A model generated the notes under the pieces. It was not told the DNA's origin. It saw only the letters and a list, made by a program, of their open reading frames with translations, and searched no databases. From Desulfuromonadales bacterium (GTDB taxonomy: Bacteria > Desulfobacterota > Desulfuromonadia > Geobacterales > Pseudopelobacteraceae), in contig JAENWA010000114.1 in NCBI GenBank assembly GCA_016650295.1, positions 62,001-126,000 of the forward strand: DNA of 64,000 nt, written 5' to 3'. The translations under genes and the position numbers were made by a program. Shown piece by piece: positions 53,046-63,062 of this stretch. Each line of letters begins with the position of its first letter. Position 1 is the stretch's first letter.

Positions 53046-56000
53046 ATGCCAACTTTCACCGTCCATACCAGCAGCTCCCTGACCCGCCTGGCTGCGGCCC
53101 TGGCCGGGACCTTGGCAGCGGATCCGGCCCCGCCGCTGGTCCGCGAACCGGTGGTGGTGCTCAGTAACGGCATGGGGCGCTGGCTCTCCATGGAACTGGC
53201 CGCCACGGACGGCGTCTCGGCCGGCATGGAGTTCAGCTTCCCCAACGACACGCTGGATGCCTGTTTCCGCAGCATGATCCCCGGCCTGCCCGAGTCGTCC
53301 CCCTTTACCCTGGACACCATGGCCTGGCGCATCGCAGCGCTTCTGCCCGCGCATCTGCAGCGCCCCGGATTCGAGAGCATCGCCGGCTACCTGGGGGACC
53401 GCGGCGACGACCGCCGGCTGCTGCAGCTCTCCCGCAAACTGGCCGACACCTTTGACCAGTACACTATCTTCCGGCCGCAGATGGTCCTGGGGTGGGATAA
53501 CGGCCAGGGGAGCGACTGGCAGGCCGAACTATGGCGCTCACTGACAGCGGGCTGCGGCGGCCTGCACCGGGCGGCCCTGTTGCGCATATTCCGGCAGCGG
53601 CTGAACTCCGGCGTTGCTGAAGATTCTCTCCCGCGGCGCATCAGCCTGTTCGGCATCTCGTTCCTGCCCCCCTTCCACCTGGAGTTCTTTTCAATCCTGT
53701 CCCGAGTTACGCAGGTGGATTTTTACCTGCTCAACCCCTGCGGCAGCTACTGGGGCGACATCTTTTCCGAACGGCGCAAGGCCGAACTAGCCCTGAACCC
53801 GGACCTCCCGCCCGAGGCCCTGGAGTACTACGAAACCGGTAATCCGCTGCTCTCGTCGCTGGGCACACAGGGTCAGGAGTTCTTCAGCCTGCTGCTGGAT
53901 ATGGATACGGACTGGAATGACCTGGACAGTGTCCGGACGCCACAGGCCGGCGGTCTGCTGGCCACGATCCAAAGCGATATCCTGGAGCTGAGCAACCGTG
54001 GCGTCACGACCGGACGGGCCACGATGGCGGACAACGATCTTTCCCTGCAGATCCACTCCTGCCATGGTCCGCTGCGCGAGATGGAGATTCTCTACGACAA
54101 TCTGCTGCGCATGTTTGATGATCATCCCGACCTGGAACCGCGCGACATCTGCGTCATGACGCCGGATATCGGCGCCTGTGCCCCCTACATAACGGCCACC
54201 TTCGGCACGCGCTGCGGCGGACGCCCGGCCATACCCTTCACCATCGCCGACCAGAGTCGGCGCCGGGAGAATCCGGTCCTGGATACCTTTCTGAAGATCC
54301 TGGAGCTGCCGGCCGGCCGCTTCGGCATCAACGGCATGCTGGAGGTACTGGAGTGCCCGCAGGTCATGGCCCGTTTCGAGATCACGTCCGACGAGCTGGA
54401 TCGTATCCGGGAGTGGCTGCAGTCCAGCGGGGTGCGCTGGGGCATCGACGGGACCCACCGTGCCTCGCTCGGTTTCCCGGACTTCGGCGAGTTCAGCTGG
54501 CGGGCGGGTCTGGAACGTATGCTGCTCGGCTATGCCCTGGCGCCCGACGGCGACCGTCTGTTTGCCGGGATCATGCCCTGCGACAACATTGAAGGACGTC
54601 AGGCCCTGGCCCTAGGCAAGCTGGCCACGTTCATCAACGCAGCCGAAGGCTTGGCTGACGCTCTTTCGGACCGCCTGACTCTGACCCGCTGGGCGGACAC
54701 ATTGACAACCATCACGGACCGGATGCTCAGCCCGCTGGACGGCAACGATACCAGCTGCGTGCCGCTCCATGCCGCCTTCCAGAGTCTGCGCGAATCCGGG
54801 GAACGCTCCGGATTTGACGCCCCCATCGGGCTGGAGGCGGTGCGGGACTGCCTGACGGGTCTGCTGGATGAAAGCGGTGAATCCTTCGGTTTTCTGGGGG
54901 GGCGGGTCACCTTCTGCGCCATGCTCCCCATGCGCAGCATCCCGCTGCGGGTGGTCTGCCTGGTCGGCATGAATGACGGCATTTTCCCCCGCAACCAGCG
55001 TCTGCCGGCCTTCAGCCTGATGAACGGTGCCCGCAGACGGGGCGACCGCTCTATCAGGGACGAGGACCGCTACCTGTTTCTGGAGGCGCTCCTGTCGGCG
55101 CGGGATACATTCTACATCAGCTACACCGGCCAGAATGACCGGGACAACAGCAGCCTGCCCCCCTCGGTGGTCGTGGCGGAGCTGCTTGATTATGTCCGGC
55201 GCGGATTCGGGCGGGCAGAGGCCCCGGATACGCCGCCCGAAATCGTTACCCGCCACCGTTTGCAGGCCTTCAGCAGCGAGTACTTTTCCGGCGACCAGGA
55301 CGCCCGGCTGTTCAGCTACTCAACGGAATACCGGGATGCCCTGGAATCCGGCCGCGCCTCCGGCCGGCCGAGACGTGAATTCATCCACAACCCCCTGGAG
55401 GATGATCCGCTCCTGACGCAAGAGCTGGATCTTCAGCAGCTGACCCGCTTCCTGGGCAATCCGGCCAGGACCTTTCTGTCCCGCAGCCTGGGCGTGCTCC
55501 CCTACAACCTGGAGGATGAGATCGAGGAACGGGAGCCCTTCGCCCTGGAGAGCCTGGCCGGGTATGCGCTTCGGCAGGAGCTAACCGGGAGACTGCTCAA
55601 CAACGAATCCTGCGACGGCCTGTATGAATCCGTCCGGGCCCGCTCGATCCTGCCGCCGCTGGCTGCCGGCAGGATCGCCTTCGATGCCGCCCTGACCGAA
55701 TGCAGCGAATTTGCCCGCCTGGTTGCAGCACAGCTTTCTCCGGCTCTGGAGCCGTTGCCGTTCTCACTGGACCTGCACGGCGCCACCCTGAACGGGGTGC
55801 TGAAGGAGCTGCACCAGGACCGACACCTGCGCTGGCGTTGTGCCACCATGAAAGGCAAGGATCGCCTGGCGCTGTGGTGCGAACACCTGATCCTCAACAC
55901 TGTTCAACCGGAGGGCTGCCCCCGTGAGAGCCGAATGGTCTGCAAGGATGTAACCGTTACCCTGCAACCTCTGGATAATGCCCGCGAGCTGCTGGCCGGA

Positions 56001-56264
56001 CTGCTGGAACTGTACCGCCAGGGTCTGTGCCGGCCGCTGCACTTCTTCCCGCAGGCATCCTGGCTGTACCTCAGCGATGGTATGGCCAAGGCCGAAGAGC
56101 GCTGGCTGGGAAGCGATTACTCACTCTCACCGGCCGAATCGACGGACCCGTCCTTTAACCTCTGCTTCAACGGCCACAACGTGCTGGATGATGAATTCGT
56201 CGTCCTGGCAGAGCGGATCTACGGCCCGCTTCGGGACGTTGCAACCGAAGAGAAGAGCGTATGA
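53046..56264 (+). CDS. recC: Exodeoxyribonuclease V gamma subunit
   Basis: A 1072-residue RecC. The N-terminal helicase-like fold includes VVVLSNGMGRWLSMELA and EFSFPNDTLDACF; MTPDIGACAPYITATF and PLRVVCLVGMNDGIFPR are conserved RecC blocks, and the C-terminal nuclease-like fold is present. With RecB it forms a helicase-nuclease that processes double-strand DNA ends and recognises Chi. Its ATG has no Shine-Dalgarno sequence. It overlaps recB by four bases. A recD gene is not in the window. Confidence 0.95.
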   Translation: MPTFTVHTSSSLTRLAAALAGTLAADPAPPLVREPVVVLSNGMGRWLSMELAATDGVSAGMEFSFPNDTLDACFRSMIPGLPESSPFTLDTMAWRIAALLPAHLQRPGFESIAGYLGDRGDDRRLLQLSRKLADTFDQYTIFRPQMVLGWDNGQGSDWQAELWRSLTAGCGGLHRAALLRIFRQRLNSGVAEDSLPRRISLFGISFLPPFHLEFFSILSRVTQVDFYLLNPCGSYWGDIFSERRKAELALNPDLPPEALEYYETGNPLLSSLGTQGQEFFSLLLDMDTDWNDLDSVRTPQAGGLLATIQSDILELSNRGVTTGRATMADNDLSLQIHSCHGPLREMEILYDNLLRMFDDHPDLEPRDICVMTPDIGACAPYITATFGTRCGGRPAIPFTIADQSRRRENPVLDTFLKILELPAGRFGINGMLEVLECPQVMARFEITSDELDRIREWLQSSGVRWGIDGTHRASLGFPDFGEFSWRAGLERMLLGYALAPDGDRLFAGIMPCDNIEGRQALALGKLATFINAAEGLADALSDRLTLTRWADTLTTITDRMLSPLDGNDTSCVPLHAAFQSLRESGERSGFDAPIGLEAVRDCLTGLLDESGESFGFLGGRVTFCAMLPMRSIPLRVVCLVGMNDGIFPRNQRLPAFSLMNGARRRGDRSIRDEDRYLFLEALLSARDTFYISYTGQNDRDNSSLPPSVVVAELLDYVRRGFGRAEAPDTPPEIVTRHRLQAFSSEYFSGDQDARLFSYSTEYRDALESGRASGRPRREFIHNPLEDDPLLTQELDLQQLTRFLGNPARTFLSRSLGVLPYNLEDEIEEREPFALESLAGYALRQELTGRLLNNESCDGLYESVRARSILPPLAAGRIAFDAALTECSEFARLVAAQLSPALEPLPFSLDLHGATLNGVLKELHQDRHLRWRCATMKGKDRLALWCEHLILNTVQPEGCPRESRMVCKDVTVTLQPLDNARELLAGLLELYRQGLCRPLHFFPQASWLYLSDGMAKAEERWLGSDYSLSPAESTDPSFNLCFNGHNVLDDEFVVLAERIYGPLRDVATEEKSV

Positions 56265-59200
56265 AGAACCTGAATCTGGCAACCATCGAAACCTCCGGGC
56301 AACATCTGATCGAGGCCAGCGCCGGCACCGGCAAGACCTGGACCATTGCCGCCCTGTACATCCTGCTGTTGCTGGAAAACCGGCTGCGTCCGGAAGAGAT
56401 CCTGGTGGTGACCTATACCAAGGCGGCCACCGCCGAACTGCGCGACCGGATCAGGCAGCGCATCAGCCAGACCCTGGAGCTGTACAGCAGCGGGCGGACA
56501 GCCGGGGATGATCTGGAACAGATTCTGCTCACAGCACGGATAACGGACAGTGCAACGGCCGTCAAACTGCTCACTCGTGCGCTCTATTCCTTCGACGATG
56601 CCGCCATCTTCACCATCCACGGCTTCTGCCAGCGTGCGCTGAGTGACAACGCCTTTGAAAGCGGTTCCCTGTTCGACACCGGGATGGTCAGCGATCAGAG
56701 CGGCATTGTGCGCGAGGCCTGTGACGACTATTGGCGGTCACGGATCCTCGGCCAGCCGGATGAATTCCTGGAGCAGCTGATTGCCGCGCGCTGCACTCCG
56801 GACAGCCTGGCAAAGCCGTTTCGGGGACAGTACCAGAATCCGGATCTGACGATCATCCCGGCGACCGGTGACCCTGATCTGGCTCCGCTGACCGCCCGGC
56901 GCGACACGCTCTTTCCGCAACTGAAAACGCTCTGGCTCGCTGAGCGGGAAACCATTCTCAACCTGCTGGCGGCAGCCAACCTGAGCCAGACCAGCTACAA
57001 GCCGGCCCAGATCCATAAGGCGGCCGGAGCCCTGGACAACTGGTTCAGTGCGGGGGATGGAAAGCAAGGATGTCCGGGTTTGAAACTGTTCACCCGTGAT
57101 GCACTGCTGAAAGGACAGAAGAAAGGTTCCACCCTCCTCTCGCACCCCTTATTCGACCTGTGCCAGGAGATGCACGACACAATGTTACTGATTGATGAGG
57201 CCTTCCGGGCAAAGCTGATCCATCACCAGACCGCCCTGCACAGCTGGCTGAAGACCGAACTTACCCGCCGCAAGCGGAGTCAGAACCTGCGCTGTTTCGA
57301 TGACCTGCTGCTGGATCTGCATCAGGCGCTGGCCGGCAGCGGCGGCGATCAGCTGGCCCAAAGCCTGGGCGGACACTACCGGGCGGCCCTGATCGACGAG
57401 TTTCAGGATACCGACCAGCTGCAATGGCAGATCTTTGCCCGTCTGGCTGGGCTTGATACGGGAGAGGCATCATATCCCTTGTTCCTGATCGGCGACCCCA
57501 AACAGGCCATCTACAGCTTTCGCGGGGCCGACATCTTTGCCTACATCGCTGCATCACGTGCAATCGACAATGCACGGAAATGCACCCTGGACACCAACCG
57601 CCGCTCGACGGAGCCCCTGGTGGCGGCTGTCAACCGACTGTTCCAGTCAGCGGACGATCCCTTTCTCTGCCGCGATATCGCCTTTAAACCGGTCAAATCC
57701 GGCCGGGAGCCGGAGCAGAACCTGTTGCGAAACGGCCAACCGCTCGAGCAGCCCTTGCAGCTCTGGGTCCATCCCCGAGACGACCAGTCCACCCTCGTCA
57801 GAAAAGGGGAGGCCTGCCGGACGGTTGTCCGCTGTGTGGCGGAAGAGATCGCCCGCCTGCTGGACGGGACGGTCGAGATTATCGACCGCAAGGGGCGCCG
57901 CAGCCTCAAACCGGGCGACATCGCCGTACTGGTCAAGGCCCATTACCAGGCCGACCTGGTTCAGGGAGCCCTCGTGGAGCTTGGGATACCATCGGTGCAG
58001 CACGGCAGCGCCACCATCTTCGAATCAGCCGAGGCGCTGGATCTGCTGCGAATCCTGCGGGCGGTGCATGAACCATCACGGGAACGCCTGCTGCGCGAGG
58101 CGCTCCTGACCGCCAGCATGGGATTGTCCGCCAACGACGTGGCCGGATATCTCGGAGAGGCGGCCAACGATACTGCCTGGGAAGAGTGGCTGCGGCGTTT
58201 CCGGGATCTGAACGGAGCCGCCCGAACGGGGGGAGTCATTTCACTGGCAGAGCGGCTGCTGGGGGAATGCGGCGTACGGAGGCGGGCTCTTTCACGGGCC
58301 GGAGGGGAACGGACCCTGACCAATATCCTACATTGCGTCGAACTGCTCCACCAGGCGGAACAGGAGCGAGCCTGCGGGCTGGAGGGGCTGATCATCTGGC
58401 TGGAGCGGCACATCGTCGGGAACGTGGAAGATGAAACAGCCCTGCTGCGACTGGAAACCGACGCTGATGCGGTTCAGCTCTCCACCATCCACGCCAGCAA
58501 AGGTCTGGAGTATCCGGTGGTCTTTCTCCCCTTTGCCTGGGACAGCCCGTCGGCCAGAACCGATCAGGTCATCTTCCATGACGATGACAACAGACTGACC
58601 CTCGACCTCGGGTCCGACAGTCTGGAGGCCAACAAGGCTATCGCCCGGTCGGAACGCGCCGCCGAGGCGGCCCGGCTGCTGTACGTGTCCGTCACCCGGG
58701 CAGAATTTCTCTGCTACCTGGCCTGGGGATGCATCAGCGACGCCCACAACTCGCCGCTCTTCCCGCTGTTGCACGGCCGGACAATCGAGGATCCGAAGCA
58801 GTTCAAAAGCTGTTCCGACGCTAGTATTCTGGAAGACATCCGCCTGCTCGGCACCCCGGACAGCGGACTGGCGGCGGACTTCATGCCGGTAGACGCCCCG
58901 GCGCCCCCCTATCGTCCCCAGCAAGAGAACCAGGGCGCCTTCACCTGTCGCAGCCTGAAACAGCCCATTGCAAGCGACTGGCGGGTTTCCAGCTTCAGCA
59001 GCCTGGCCGCCGGTAGTGAACGAAGCCTCCAGCCGCGTGATTACGATGCCCTGACCTTCACTGCAGCGGAGAGCGCGCCGGACGAAACTGCTGTCCGCCC
59101 GGCCGGAAATTCGATCTTTGATTTCCCGCGCGGTTCCTCGGCCGGCACCTGCCTGCACGAGATTCTGGAGCGGCTGGATTTCGCAGCCCTCACTGATGCG

Positions 59201-59845
59201 CAGATCGAGCAGGTCAGCGGCTCACGGCTGCGGGCCAACGGCTACGGAGATGAGTGGCTTGCGGCGGTCGGCAGCATGGTCGCTTCGGTGACGCAGGCGT
59301 GGCTGATCGGTGAAGATCAGCAGTTCAACCTGTCACAGCTGAAAAAGGGGGCCTGGCAGACGGAGCTGGAGTTTTTCCTGCCGGTCGCGCTCCTGTCTCC
59401 GGAATACCTGCGCCAGGCCTTTGACGGCCTACTGAAGCCGTCTCTTCACGGAAACTATCAGGAACTGCTGGATGCGCTTACCTTCCAGCAGAGCCGCGGC
59501 ATGCTGCATGGCTTCATTGATCTGGTGTTCGAACATACCGGTCGCTATTACATCCTCGACTGGAAATCCAATCACCTGGGCTTCAGCGAAACGGACTACT
59601 CCCGCGACAACATGACCCGCTCCATGGCCGATCATTCCTACATCCTGCAATACCACCTCTACTCCCTGGCGCTCCACCGCCACCTGACCCGGCGCCTGCC
59701 GGGCTACAGCTACGAAACACACTTCGGCGGCGCCATCTACGTCTACCTGCGCGGCGTCAACGCAGAAAATCCGGTTCAGGGCATCTATCGGGACAAACCT
59801 CCAACGGAGTTCATCGACCGGGCAAACAGGCTTCTGCTGGCCTAA
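56261..59845 (+). CDS. recB: Exodeoxyribonuclease V beta subunit
   Basis: A 1194-residue UvrD-like helicase with C-terminal nuclease. IEASAGTGKTWTIAALYILL is Walker A, LIDEFQDTDQLQWQIF motif II, LIGDPKQAIYSFRGAD motif III, and LSTIHASKGLEYPVVFLPF motif V. GFIDLVFEHTGRYYILDWKS is the RecB nuclease site with its catalytic Asp-Asp-Lys. It unwinds and degrades DNA from ends together with RecC. The nuclease motif is intact. Confidence 0.97.
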   Translation: MKNLNLATIETSGQHLIEASAGTGKTWTIAALYILLLLENRLRPEEILVVTYTKAATAELRDRIRQRISQTLELYSSGRTAGDDLEQILLTARITDSATAVKLLTRALYSFDDAAIFTIHGFCQRALSDNAFESGSLFDTGMVSDQSGIVREACDDYWRSRILGQPDEFLEQLIAARCTPDSLAKPFRGQYQNPDLTIIPATGDPDLAPLTARRDTLFPQLKTLWLAERETILNLLAAANLSQTSYKPAQIHKAAGALDNWFSAGDGKQGCPGLKLFTRDALLKGQKKGSTLLSHPLFDLCQEMHDTMLLIDEAFRAKLIHHQTALHSWLKTELTRRKRSQNLRCFDDLLLDLHQALAGSGGDQLAQSLGGHYRAALIDEFQDTDQLQWQIFARLAGLDTGEASYPLFLIGDPKQAIYSFRGADIFAYIAASRAIDNARKCTLDTNRRSTEPLVAAVNRLFQSADDPFLCRDIAFKPVKSGREPEQNLLRNGQPLEQPLQLWVHPRDDQSTLVRKGEACRTVVRCVAEEIARLLDGTVEIIDRKGRRSLKPGDIAVLVKAHYQADLVQGALVELGIPSVQHGSATIFESAEALDLLRILRAVHEPSRERLLREALLTASMGLSANDVAGYLGEAANDTAWEEWLRRFRDLNGAARTGGVISLAERLLGECGVRRRALSRAGGERTLTNILHCVELLHQAEQERACGLEGLIIWLERHIVGNVEDETALLRLETDADAVQLSTIHASKGLEYPVVFLPFAWDSPSARTDQVIFHDDDNRLTLDLGSDSLEANKAIARSERAAEAARLLYVSVTRAEFLCYLAWGCISDAHNSPLFPLLHGRTIEDPKQFKSCSDASILEDIRLLGTPDSGLAADFMPVDAPAPPYRPQQENQGAFTCRSLKQPIASDWRVSSFSSLAAGSERSLQPRDYDALTFTAAESAPDETAVRPAGNSIFDFPRGSSAGTCLHEILERLDFAALTDAQIEQVSGSRLRANGYGDEWLAAVGSMVASVTQAWLIGEDQQFNLSQLKKGAWQTELEFFLPVALLSPEYLRQAFDGLLKPSLHGNYQELLDALTFQQSRGMLHGFIDLVFEHTGRYYILDWKSNHLGFSETDYSRDNMTRSMADHSYILQYHLYSLALHRHLTRRLPGYSYETHFGGAIYVYLRGVNAENPVQGIYRDKPPTEFIDRANRLLLA

Positions 59846-59952
59846 GATTCAGGTTTCCGGTTGTTATACACTATGCACCTGACGGAAAATGAATTGGAAA
59901 GAACTGATTTGAGGAGTAAACTCAAATTGAAAGAGGTGGACGAGGAGGGATT
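59846..59952 (+). other. Spacer between recB and fecR-like gene with small hairpin
   Basis: ATTTGAG and CTCAAAT (59907-59927) form an inverted repeat with a seven-base loop, and AGGAGG lies at 59943-59948. TTGTTATACACTATG near 59857 might be part of a promoter. No strong terminator for recB is seen. Confidence 0.4.
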
Positions 59953-60396
59953 GTGCGGATACAAGTTTTAATAATGTGCGCCCTGCTGGCAAGCGCCGCT
60001 ATCTCAGCGGCACAGGATGACCGCCCCATAGGTCTTGTAAAGACGGCCTCTGGTGAAGTCTTCATACTGCGGGACGGTCGACGTATGGCGGCACTCCCCG
60101 GCCATCAGCTGGTCTTGGGAGATGAACTTTCAACCGGAGCCACCGGTGCGCTGGGGGTCATCCTGCGGGATGATACCGTCCTGTCACTAGGCCCGTCGAC
60201 TGAAACCCGAATCGAACAGTTTGCCTTCGAACCTGTGGATCAGAAGCTTGGCATGGTGCTGCGGGTGACGCGGGGTCTGATAGAGTATCTTTCAGGAAAG
60301 ATATCCAAGCTGGCACCCGGCTCGGTCCGGATAGAAACTCCGGTTGCGACACTGGGGGTCAGGGGCACACGTTTTGTCGCCAGGATTGTTCCATGA
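59953..60396 (+). CDS. FecR-domain periplasmic protein
   Basis: A 147-residue protein with a signal peptide (VLIMCALLASAAISAAQ) and a FecR domain: GEVFILRDGRRMAALPGHQL, TGALGVILRDDTVLSLGPST, and the closing PVATLGVRGTRFVARI. FecR domains sense or bind ligands in the periplasm; stand-alone versions often pair with CHASE2 signalling proteins, as here. GTG 59953 has AGGAGG four bases upstream, slightly close; ATG 59974 is the alternative. It overlaps the OmpA-like gene by four bases. Confidence 0.9.
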   Translation: MRIQVLIMCALLASAAISAAQDDRPIGLVKTASGEVFILRDGRRMAALPGHQLVLGDELSTGATGALGVILRDDTVLSLGPSTETRIEQFAFEPVDQKLGMVLRVTRGLIEYLSGKISKLAPGSVRIETPVATLGVRGTRFVARIVP

Positions 60397-61010
60397 AGGG
60401 TGCCCACTTTCGCCGTCTGGTGCTGTCTTTGTGCTTCTTCGTCAGCGTTCTCCTCTCGGGATGCACTGCTCAAAAGAGCATAATCATACTGCTCCCCGAG
60501 GATGGCAAGGTTTCGGGTGAGGTTACGATAGTTAATGACCAGGGTTCGCAGGTTTTGAACAAGTCGTGGCAGTCAGTGGAGATTTCGGGAACTCAGGGTC
60601 GGCCGGCGAGTCCGATCGTCCTGGACGAGACGACTGTGCAGGATATTTTCGGCGGGGTCATGGCCGCCATGCCTTTGCCGCCGGTCAACTACCTGCTCTA
60701 CTTCAAACATGATTCCGCAGAACTCCTGCCGGATTCTAAGCTCCTCCTGCCCGTGATCGCCAAGGCCATCAAGGAGCGGCATCCGGCGCAACTGTCAGTC
60801 GTCGGGCACACCGATACCATGGGTACGGCCGAATACAACTATCAGCTCGGGCTCCTGCGGGCGCGCACGGTATCTGCGCTGCTTGCTTTGCACGGAGCAG
60901 CACCGGCAGGTACCGAAACCTCCTCCCGTGGCAGCAGCGACCACCTCGTGAAAACCCCGGACCAGACCCTCGAACCGCGCAACCGGCGCGCCGAGGTCTC
61001 TATCCGATGA
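60393..61010 (+). CDS. OmpA-family lipoprotein
   Basis: A 205-residue protein with a lipoprotein signal and lipobox (VLLSGCTAQK). Residues about 105-205 are an OmpA-like peptidoglycan-binding domain: YLLYFKHDSAELLPDS, LSVVGHTDTMGTAEYN and the closing NRRAEVSI. The domain should bind peptidoglycan while the lipid anchors the protein in a membrane. It is encoded between the FecR protein and the CHASE2-HD-GYP protein, suggesting the three form an envelope-sensing set. Confidence 0.92.
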   Translation: MKGAHFRRLVLSLCFFVSVLLSGCTAQKSIIILLPEDGKVSGEVTIVNDQGSQVLNKSWQSVEISGTQGRPASPIVLDETTVQDIFGGVMAAMPLPPVNYLLYFKHDSAELLPDSKLLLPVIAKAIKERHPAQLSVVGHTDTMGTAEYNYQLGLLRARTVSALLALHGAAPAGTETSSRGSSDHLVKTPDQTLEPRNRRAEVSIR

Positions 61011-61070
61011 TTTCCTGCTCAGGCCGATTGACATGTTGAACCCGGACAACGCGCACACAAGGATGCCGAT

Positions 61071-63062
61071 GTGTCCCCGCTGACCCCCAAAAGTCGCCTG
61101 CCTCTCGTTCGAAGCGGCAATTTGCTGATCCTGACCTCCGGATTAATTCTTACGCTTGCCCTGTGCACCACATTCCTTGTTAGTCCCGCCTTTCTTGCGC
61201 ATCTGGACGGACGGTTTTTCGATAGTCTGTTAACCGACGAACTGCCGCCACGGGAGTACGCGAGCCCGGTCGTAGTGGCTCTGGATGATGAATCGCTGGC
61301 TCGCTTCGGCCGGTGGCCCTGGCCTCGGGCTCTGGTAGCGGAACTGCTGACCCGGATCGCGGCACAGCATCCGGCCAGCGTCGGTATCGATGCCATCTTT
61401 GCGGAACCCGAACTCTCCTCCCCGGTCAATTCACCCTCTGCTGCCGACAGCCTCTCGGATGGGGACACGGCCCTGGCAAAAGCACTGGCCAGCGGCCCCT
61501 TCACGCTCGGCTTCGAACTGACCTTCGCGCCGACGACAGATCGTTCCCAAGTTGAGCGGCTGCTTCATCCGCTTAATATCGTATCGCTTGCCGAGACAGG
61601 GACAGCGGATCCCCGCAGGCGGTTCTGGCAGGCAACCGGGGCCGTGGCCAGTCGTCCGGAGTTCTCCCGTTCCGTTTCTGCCTCGGGTTTTGTCAATGCA
61701 GCCATGGAACAGGACGGTGTACTCCGTCGGATGCCTCTTCTGATACAGCAGGGTGAGAAGGTCTATCCGAGTCTCGCCCTTGCAACCGTCCTGAGAAGCC
61801 AAGCTGTACCGGCCGCACTCCTTGCATCAACCTGGAACGGAGACTGCTCCCTGCAGGTCGGTGAGCGGCGCATCCCACTGGATGACCGGGGCCGCCTCCT
61901 GCTTCGCTACCGGGGATGGCACGGGACGGTCAAAACCCTGTCGGCTTCGGCGCTCCTGGAGGGACGCGTAGCGCAGGGTACACTGCGGGGGCGGGTGGTC
62001 TTTGTCGGCGCTACGGCCACCGGTATGGGGGAGGCCGTGGTGACACCCGTAAACGCCCTGCTGTCGGGGGTTCAAGTCCATGCAATCGCTGCAGAGAATA
62101 TCCTGAACAATGATTTTGCCAGGATCTGCCCGAGGGTTTATCAGCTGCTTGCCACACTTGCGCTGGGCGCTCTCGCCGCGTTCGTCTGCGTTGCCATGCC
62201 GGTCATGCGCGGTGCACTAGTGCTCGGCGTTGCCGCCATCGCTGCCTGGCAAGGATCTGTCTGGCTGTACCAGACCAGCGGACTTTTCCTTTCGCCTGTG
62301 GTACCCGTACTTGCGTTACTGACAAACTTCTCCCTGCTTTCACTGATCCGCTCGTTCTTTGTGGAAAAGAGGCACCAGCGCCAGACGCGCGACCTGGCAA
62401 CGACTCGTGAGTTCATCATGACGTCACTGGCTGCCCTTACCGAAATCCGGGACACCGAGACCGGCGCTCACATCATGCGCACCCAGCGCTACCTGCTTGT
62501 TCTCTGTCAGGAGCTTTCACACTATCCACGGTTTCAGCCTCTGCTGGATCAGGACACCATCGAACTGATTTCGAAACTCGCCCCTCTGCACGACATCGGT
62601 AAGGTAGGCCTCCCCGACAACCTGCTCCACAAGTCCACGGCATTCACGGCCGAGGAATATCAGGAGGTCAAGAAGCACGCCGCATTCGGCAGGGACGCGA
62701 TTGCCAAGGCCGAGTTACGCGCCGGCGTACACGATGACGTACTGCTTCAATATGCCAAGGACATGGCCTATTCCCACCACGAGCGCTGGGACGGTTCGGG
62801 CTACCCGGAAGGTCTGCGAGGTGAGCAGATACCGTGGCCCGGCAGGGTCATGGCTATTGCGGACGCCTACGATGCCATCATATCGAAGAGGGTCTACAAG
62901 GAACCTGTTCCCCATGAATCGGCCGTTCGCATCATCATCGAAGGGAGGGGAATCCTGTTTGATCCCGACATCGTGGATGCCTTCGTAAAGGTAGCGGATC
63001 AGTGGTGGAGGATAGCCTGCGATCTGGCCGATGCGGACGAGCCAACGAAGATAGCGCGTTGA
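61071..63062 (+). CDS. CHASE2 sensor with HD-GYP cyclic-di-GMP phosphodiesterase domain
   Basis: A 663-residue protein: an N-terminal helix, a periplasmic CHASE2 domain (about 40-350, DGRFFDSLLTDELPPREYAS, VVVALDDESLARFGRWPWPR), three helices (about 360-430), then an HD-GYP domain with LHDIGKVGLPD and HHERWDGSGYPEGL. HD-GYP domains hydrolyse c-di-GMP, so an envelope signal would lower c-di-GMP. GTG 61071 has AAGGA seven bases upstream. The last codons (DEPTKIAR) lie inside a 41-base repeat shared with the recC upstream region. Confidence 0.94.
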   Translation: MSPLTPKSRLPLVRSGNLLILTSGLILTLALCTTFLVSPAFLAHLDGRFFDSLLTDELPPREYASPVVVALDDESLARFGRWPWPRALVAELLTRIAAQHPASVGIDAIFAEPELSSPVNSPSAADSLSDGDTALAKALASGPFTLGFELTFAPTTDRSQVERLLHPLNIVSLAETGTADPRRRFWQATGAVASRPEFSRSVSASGFVNAAMEQDGVLRRMPLLIQQGEKVYPSLALATVLRSQAVPAALLASTWNGDCSLQVGERRIPLDDRGRLLLRYRGWHGTVKTLSASALLEGRVAQGTLRGRVVFVGATATGMGEAVVTPVNALLSGVQVHAIAAENILNNDFARICPRVYQLLATLALGALAAFVCVAMPVMRGALVLGVAAIAAWQGSVWLYQTSGLFLSPVVPVLALLTNFSLLSLIRSFFVEKRHQRQTRDLATTREFIMTSLAALTEIRDTETGAHIMRTQRYLLVLCQELSHYPRFQPLLDQDTIELISKLAPLHDIGKVGLPDNLLHKSTAFTAEEYQEVKKHAAFGRDAIAKAELRAGVHDDVLLQYAKDMAYSHHERWDGSGYPEGLRGEQIPWPGRVMAIADAYDAIISKRVYKEPVPHESAVRIIIEGRGILFDPDIVDAFVKVADQWWRIACDLADADEPTKIAR

